From the NCBI GenBank assembly GCA_003139975.1, contig PLHN01000088.1, positions 1 through 8,115 on the forward strand: DNA of 8,115 bases. Direction: 5' to 3'. Of the stretch, positions 6,101 through 8,115 are shown in pieces. Numbering within the stretch: the stretch's first letter is position 1; every line of letters starts with the position of its first letter. Position numbers and translations under genes: made by a program. The notes below the pieces were generated by a model, which was given only the letters and a program-made list of their open reading frames with translations, ran no database searches and was not told where the DNA came from. Source of the DNA: Acidobacteriaceae bacterium. Its GTDB lineage: Bacteria; Acidobacteriota; Terriglobia; Terriglobales; Acidobacteriaceae.

Positions 6101-6727
6101 AACCCAGACGGCTCCACATCAACCTACAACGGCGGATTCACAGTGGCCTCGGAGAATCCGGTGTATATCCAGGGCGACTACAACTCCAATGCCGCCGACA
6201 CAACCTGGACAACCGGAGTGGACAAACCTGGAATGGCCGCCGCGGCTGTGATCGCCGATGCAGTCACCCTCCTGTCAAACAACTGGGACGACCGAGTCAG
6301 CATGCTGGGCACAACCGGCAACAACTCGCCTACAAACGTAGGGAATCGGCCTACCGTCAGCACTTACTATCGCGTAGCAATCGCCGCCGGGAAGAACATG
6401 ACGTTCACTTACCCGACGAGTGGCTGGCCTGGCCAGGCTGACGACACAGGCACGGACGGAGGCATTCACAACTACCTTCATTTGCTTGAAAATTGGGGTT
6501 CTGGTGGAGTCACCGAGAACTACAAAGGCTCAATGGCCAGCCTGTTTTATTCAACCTACAACACCGGGTTTTACAAGTGCTGTAATTCCGTATATGGCGT
6601 GCCCGTACGAAATTTCATCTTCGACGTAGACTTTGAAAATCCGTACGGCTTGCCCCCCGGAACACCCATGTTCCGCGACGTGGAGAGCTTGAGCTATCGG
6701 CAGCTGTTTACGCCACGCACCAACTAG
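3188..6727 (+). CDS. pilX: Giant PilX-like minor pseudopilin / putative pilus-tip protein
   Basis: The protein is 1179 residues. It has a 10-residue basic leader (MKNARLRTKG), cleavage G10/F11, then FSLIASLLLLLLLSGMAIGL with Ala, not Glu, at mature position 5. A missing Glu5 is normal for PilX. The helix then runs into LAYHAAEGGIEKMYSDL (49-65), the PilX_N hallmark. Canonical PilX is roughly 150-200 residues; here more than 1100 Ser/Thr/Asn/Pro/Gly-rich residues follow, with no second membrane segment. Landmarks: FCDGDC (175-180), DVREGEPRDIDW (752-763), NAVEIDVGNLKRWLSG (781-796), YFSDRRGMLPSP (818-829), EDDNGNTLDDKWG (875-887, possibly calcium-binding), NPVYIQGDYN (990-999), AAVIADAVTLLSNNWDD (1019-1035) and LPPGTPMFRD (1155-1164) near the C-terminus. 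About 18 cysteines suggest a disulfide-bonded exported protein. It is the last gene of the operon, 74 nt after pilW and 36 nt before a terminator. It probably sits at the pilus tip and may stand in for PilY1, which is absent here; that role is inferred. Upstream in-frame ATGs at 3122, 3143 and 3158 would give leaders of 32, 25 and 20 residues. Confidence 0.8.
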   Translation: MKNARLRTKGFSLIASLLLLLLLSGMAIGLMMMVNTEGKVGATDLQNNLAYHAAEGGIEKMYSDLSAVFKSAQAPTVADICSINSLTPTLTGITFPLYQVQPGGTVNCSSSTALQLTSEPSHTWGNITSGPNQGLYAQIIPVNMTITAQTLGAQEVSMTRQAQVALIPVFQFGMFCDGDCSIFPGSPMTFAGPVHANGDFYPFANGGSFVTFQSKVAAYGNIVRTVLPNTFPSDKPGTIYVPTSSSTTACSQTSPSVAPSTTSNSCTAMAGVSTSSPWGDGSVQGLGGNPPQSSYSTAFNGWSTGSSGANGMVINGNYGNKTSGQTGTGAKKLSMPFVSGTTFPYEIIRRPPPTSGSVQDGSGESSTSLLGESREYNMAQIRVLLSDDPAEFQNGTGASDSQNVRLANVAQTSTTATQWGVKMAAGNYVAANFGTPSAGSYNLYFASASNAVPSPSLCAGTACSADDWGVLPLTWTAAMASAAGVAFAAPNPATQPFLWSNPGTPTISLCPPSNVISTSVPPVPSALLCPWTGAYAALYPYYAPPNPALPTVSGALTPYNYATDDAWSLVDGWLRVEYLDKTSGNWVPVTNEWLSLGFARGVTAPTANGAGVPATGTSNPINPNAILILQQPADRNTTPGTLATMCTAASCPAGSLTALSTGTFTGGGVPINAYAPACTSWSGAVGTSNCLAWTPGRPPQLPADTLALAASGTSATTGKAGVWAFGVTPSATSATTPQSITMYNWYPINFYDVREGEPRDIDWSGVNGNTDNSCTTNGVMNAVEIDVGNLKRWLSGSISGATSGTNVNSAAQNGYILYFSDRRGMLPSPNAASSHPLNTKTGDSGLEDTINSSSVNGVPDGTLETRMTGQLVSPEDDNGNTLDDKWGAYNLGLGFNGTVASAAQNLNTLIVSTNPNPNAYGSDAAGDANNRIKSCGRTARKNWVSGARHVLKLVDGSLGNLPLNPSPIVITNPDGSTSTYNGGFTVASENPVYIQGDYNSNAADTTWTTGVDKPGMAAAAVIADAVTLLSNNWDDRVSMLGTTGNNSPTNVGNRPTVSTYYRVAIAAGKNMTFTYPTSGWPGQADDTGTDGGIHNYLHLLENWGSGGVTENYKGSMASLFYSTYNTGFYKCCNSVYGVPVRNFIFDVDFENPYGLPPGTPMFRDVESLSYRQLFTPRTN

Positions 6728-6763
6728 GCGACCTTAGGCGGACTAGCGTCGTCTCATCAATCG

Positions 6764-6794
6764 ACCCCGATCCCCAAGGATCGGGGTTTTCTTT
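6764..6794 (+). terminator. Intrinsic terminator of the pseudopilin operon
   Basis: A perfect 10-bp stem pairs ACCCCGATCC (6764-6773) with GGATCGGGGT (6778-6787) around a CCAA loop and runs into TTTTCTTT. It lies 36 nt after the pilX-like stop. On the minus strand the stem has no T-run behind it, so it should act mainly on rightward transcription. Confidence 0.88.
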
Positions 6795-6826
6795 GCGCCG
6801 CTGCGGCAGACAACTGCGGACGGCAG

Positions 6827-7720
6827 TTAATGGCGTTTCTGAGCCGGTGGGGCGGGCTCGCCCCCTTTTCGGTGCGCGGGTTCGGGCGGCGCGGTCACGG
6901 GCAGATCGGAAGACCAGCAGTCCGCCAGAATCTTCCACGTGCCGACAGGCTGGCGGACAAGCACGATGAGATATTTCCCGCGCTCTTCGCGCCGCTTCCC
7001 CATCGCAACCGGGACCAGCATCTTGCAGCGGCCAATGTCCATCGCAATCTCACCCATCATTTCCAGCCGCAAAGATTCCAGTTCAACTTCACCCAACCCG
7101 GCTTCCAGCATCGACAAGAGAAATTCGCGGATGGCAGGCAGGCTGCGTACGGGCGGAACGCTGGATCGAATCAAGGTCGCGTCCGCTGCATAGAGCTCGA
7201 CCAGGTCATCGATGTGCCGCGTATTGCAGGCCTGCGCCCAATCCTGGGCGACTTGGCGGGCAGCGATTTCTGCGCGGCCTCCCGGCGCCGGGCCCGGAGA
7301 GCCAGAGGCGCGGCCCCGAGGACCCGATGATTCAGTCTCGGTTGCGGCCGCAACCGATGACGGGTTCTGGGTAGGTACGAGATGATGATAGTGATGATGA
7401 ACGTGCTGCTGATTCGCAGCCGGCCCGGAACCGTCCCGCGCAAGTCCGCACCACACGCAGAAACGCGCGGTCGTCGGCAAAGTCCCGCCGCAGGCACCGC
7501 ACGTGTTCGACAGGTCGGCGGCATCGTTGATCGAGGCCAGATCCTGTGCGACGGCCGCGCCCCCAGACATTCGCTGGATGGCTTCTACCGCCGCCGCTAC
7601 CGCATCGGCATTTGGCTTTGGCCAACGGAAATTGGCCGGAAGGCGTTGAAAAAAATCTTCGATCTCCTTGCTTCCGGTAGGTTTTTCGTCCGATTCGACT
7701 GGCTTGTTTTCGTCGCTCAC
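6827..7720 (-). CDS. Zinc-ribbon, His-rich linker and NTF2-like (SnoaL/DUF4440-type) domain protein
   Basis: This 297-residue cytosolic-looking protein has no signal peptide. It has an acidic N-terminus (1-30), a helical stretch (36-70), a zinc ribbon with C74, C77, C88 and C91 in CGAC...CVWC, a histidine cluster HVHHHYHH (106-113), a Pro/Gly/Ala linker (114-150), and an NTF2-like domain (about 152-272). That domain contains WAQACNTRHIDDLVELYAAD (161-180), the 'W-x(n)-N-x-x-D-x-L-x-x-x-Y-A-x-D' start of SnoaL/DUF4440 proteins, and ends with YLIVLVRQPVGTWKILADCW (250-269). A basic Pro-rich tail follows. The start is GTG at 7720 with GAGG (7726-7729) 5 nt upstream. NTF2-like folds serve as enzymes, scaffolds or small-ligand binders, so the function is unknown. 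It lies 36 nt downstream of the TonB-like gene on the same strand and is probably co-transcribed with it. A TACAAT -10-like hexamer at 7740-7745 has no good -35 partner. It converges on the pilus operon and need not be linked to it. Confidence 0.72.
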   Translation of the reverse strand: MSDENKPVESDEKPTGSKEIEDFFQRLPANFRWPKPNADAVAAAVEAIQRMSGGAAVAQDLASINDAADLSNTCGACGGTLPTTARFCVWCGLARDGSGPAANQQHVHHHYHHLVPTQNPSSVAAATETESSGPRGRASGSPGPAPGGRAEIAARQVAQDWAQACNTRHIDDLVELYAADATLIRSSVPPVRSLPAIREFLLSMLEAGLGEVELESLRLEMMGEIAMDIGRCKMLVPVAMGKRREERGKYLIVLVRQPVGTWKILADCWSSDLPVTAPPEPAHRKGGEPAPPAQKRH

Positions 7721-7756
7721 GGCAACCTCATCGCGATCTATTGTAGGAGAATTCGC

Positions 7757-8115
7757 TCATTCGTGGATGCTGAATCGTACGCGCACTTCCGAATCGGTGG
7801 GCACGCCGTTACAGAGCGCCGGGCGGTACCGCCAACCACGCACTGCGCGCAGTACCGCGGCATCTTCATTGCTGCCTCCACTGTAAAGCACGAAGGGACT
7901 GTGCACGCGTCCGTCGGGACCAATCACAAAACTGACTCGCACCAGCGGACCATCGGGCGCAATCGGCAATAGAGGATCGGGAGTGAGCAGAGCCTCGGCC
8001 GGCTGCACGCTCTCACAACTAGGCACAGCCAATGTCGGCATCGTAGGCGCGAGTTCGGAAACGTGCGCGGGCGCGCGGCTCAGGTCGATTTCTGATCGCG
8101 AGAGCGAAATACGGT
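7757..8115 (-). CDS. TonB-family protein, C-terminal domain (5' end outside window)
   Basis: The frame is open from the right edge to a TGA at 7757-7759, 119 codons including the stop. The segment LVRVSFVIGPDGRVHSPFVL, then a helix ending AVLRAVRGWRYRP and a last strand EVRVRFSI, is the TonB C-terminal fold: 'V-x-F-x-I-x-x-D-G-x-V', 'A-x-x-A-V-x-x-W-R-Y-x-P' and a closing beta strand. Such domains transmit energy from the inner membrane to outer-membrane receptors; short paralogues of uncertain role also exist. An ATG at 8041 is a possible start but has no convincing SD, and open coding sequence continues upstream (RSEIDLSRAPAHVSELAPT), so the gene is treated as truncated by the window. Cysteines in VPSCES and LCNGVP could pair. 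No N-terminal transmembrane anchor is visible because it would lie outside the window. Confidence 0.72.
   Translation of the reverse strand, partial: RISLSRSEIDLSRAPAHVSELAPTMPTLAVPSCESVQPAEALLTPDPLLPIAPDGPLVRVSFVIGPDGRVHSPFVLYSGGSNEDAAVLRAVRGWRYRPALCNGVPTDSEVRVRFSIHE

Noticed and set aside
6797..6828. Hairpins GCCGC-T-GCGGC (6797-6807) and AACTGC-GGACG-GCAGTT (6812-6828) as a terminator for the minus-strand gene
   Set aside because: Stems are short and not followed by a T-run on the minus strand; the second even includes part of the stop codon.
7380..7410. ATG/ATGATG-rich stretch as a simple-sequence repeat or small plus-strand gene
   Set aside because: It is the complement of the His-codon cluster of the zinc-ribbon gene, so coding explains it.
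7757..8041. Complete short TonB-like gene starting at ATG 8041
   Set aside because: No SD precedes that ATG, and the frame stays open and protein-like to the window edge, so the true start is probably further upstream.

Overview
The window looks like an accessory-pilus region of a Gram-negative, moderately GC-rich (about 55-60% by eye) environmental bacterium. I would guess an acidobacterium (Acidobacteriota/Terriglobia). The reasons are the set of minor pseudopilins ending in an oversized PilX-like protein, the divergent receiver-like gene, and a TonB-type C-terminal domain with an LCNGVP motif. This taxonomic guess rests on family resemblance recalled from memory, not on a search.

Layout. 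(1) At the left edge, on the minus strand, is the N-terminal part of a receiver-like signalling protein (1-277). (2) A divergent intergenic region of 359 bp (278-636) holds a credible sigma70-type promoter facing right and a leader that could fold over the first ribosome binding site. (3) Four plus-strand genes form a compact minor-pseudopilin operon: fimT/gspH-like (637-1311), pilV-like (1296-1898), pilW-like (1908-3113) and a 1179-residue pilX-like gene (3188-6727). The first three are overlapped or nearly abutting; a 74-nt leader precedes the fourth. (4) A strong intrinsic terminator (6764-6794) closes the operon. (5) Two minus-strand genes converge on it: a zinc-ribbon / His-rich / NTF2-like protein (6827-7720) and, upstream of it, the C-terminal part of a TonB-family protein running off the right edge (7757-8115).

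How the genes may work together. FimT, PilV, PilW and PilX are the expected components of a minor-pseudopilin complex that primes type IV pilus (or pseudopilus) assembly and sits at the tip. All four start with a type III prepilin leader ending in Gly followed by Phe. The first three have Glu at mature position 5, and PilX has Ala there. No PilY1, major pilin, prepilin peptidase or motor ATPase gene lies in the window. The PilX-like protein is about six times the usual PilX size, with about 18 cysteines and an acidic Asp/Asn-rich loop. It may therefore combine the PilX role with an exposed tip-adhesin role. PilV carries a duplicated DGI(Y/F)GTADD motif, which may also bind a metal ion.

Nothing here is a CRISPR array, an insertion sequence or an RNA gene. 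The most interesting items are the giant PilX-like protein, the repeated acidic motif in PilV, and the leader structures around the operon's first start codon.
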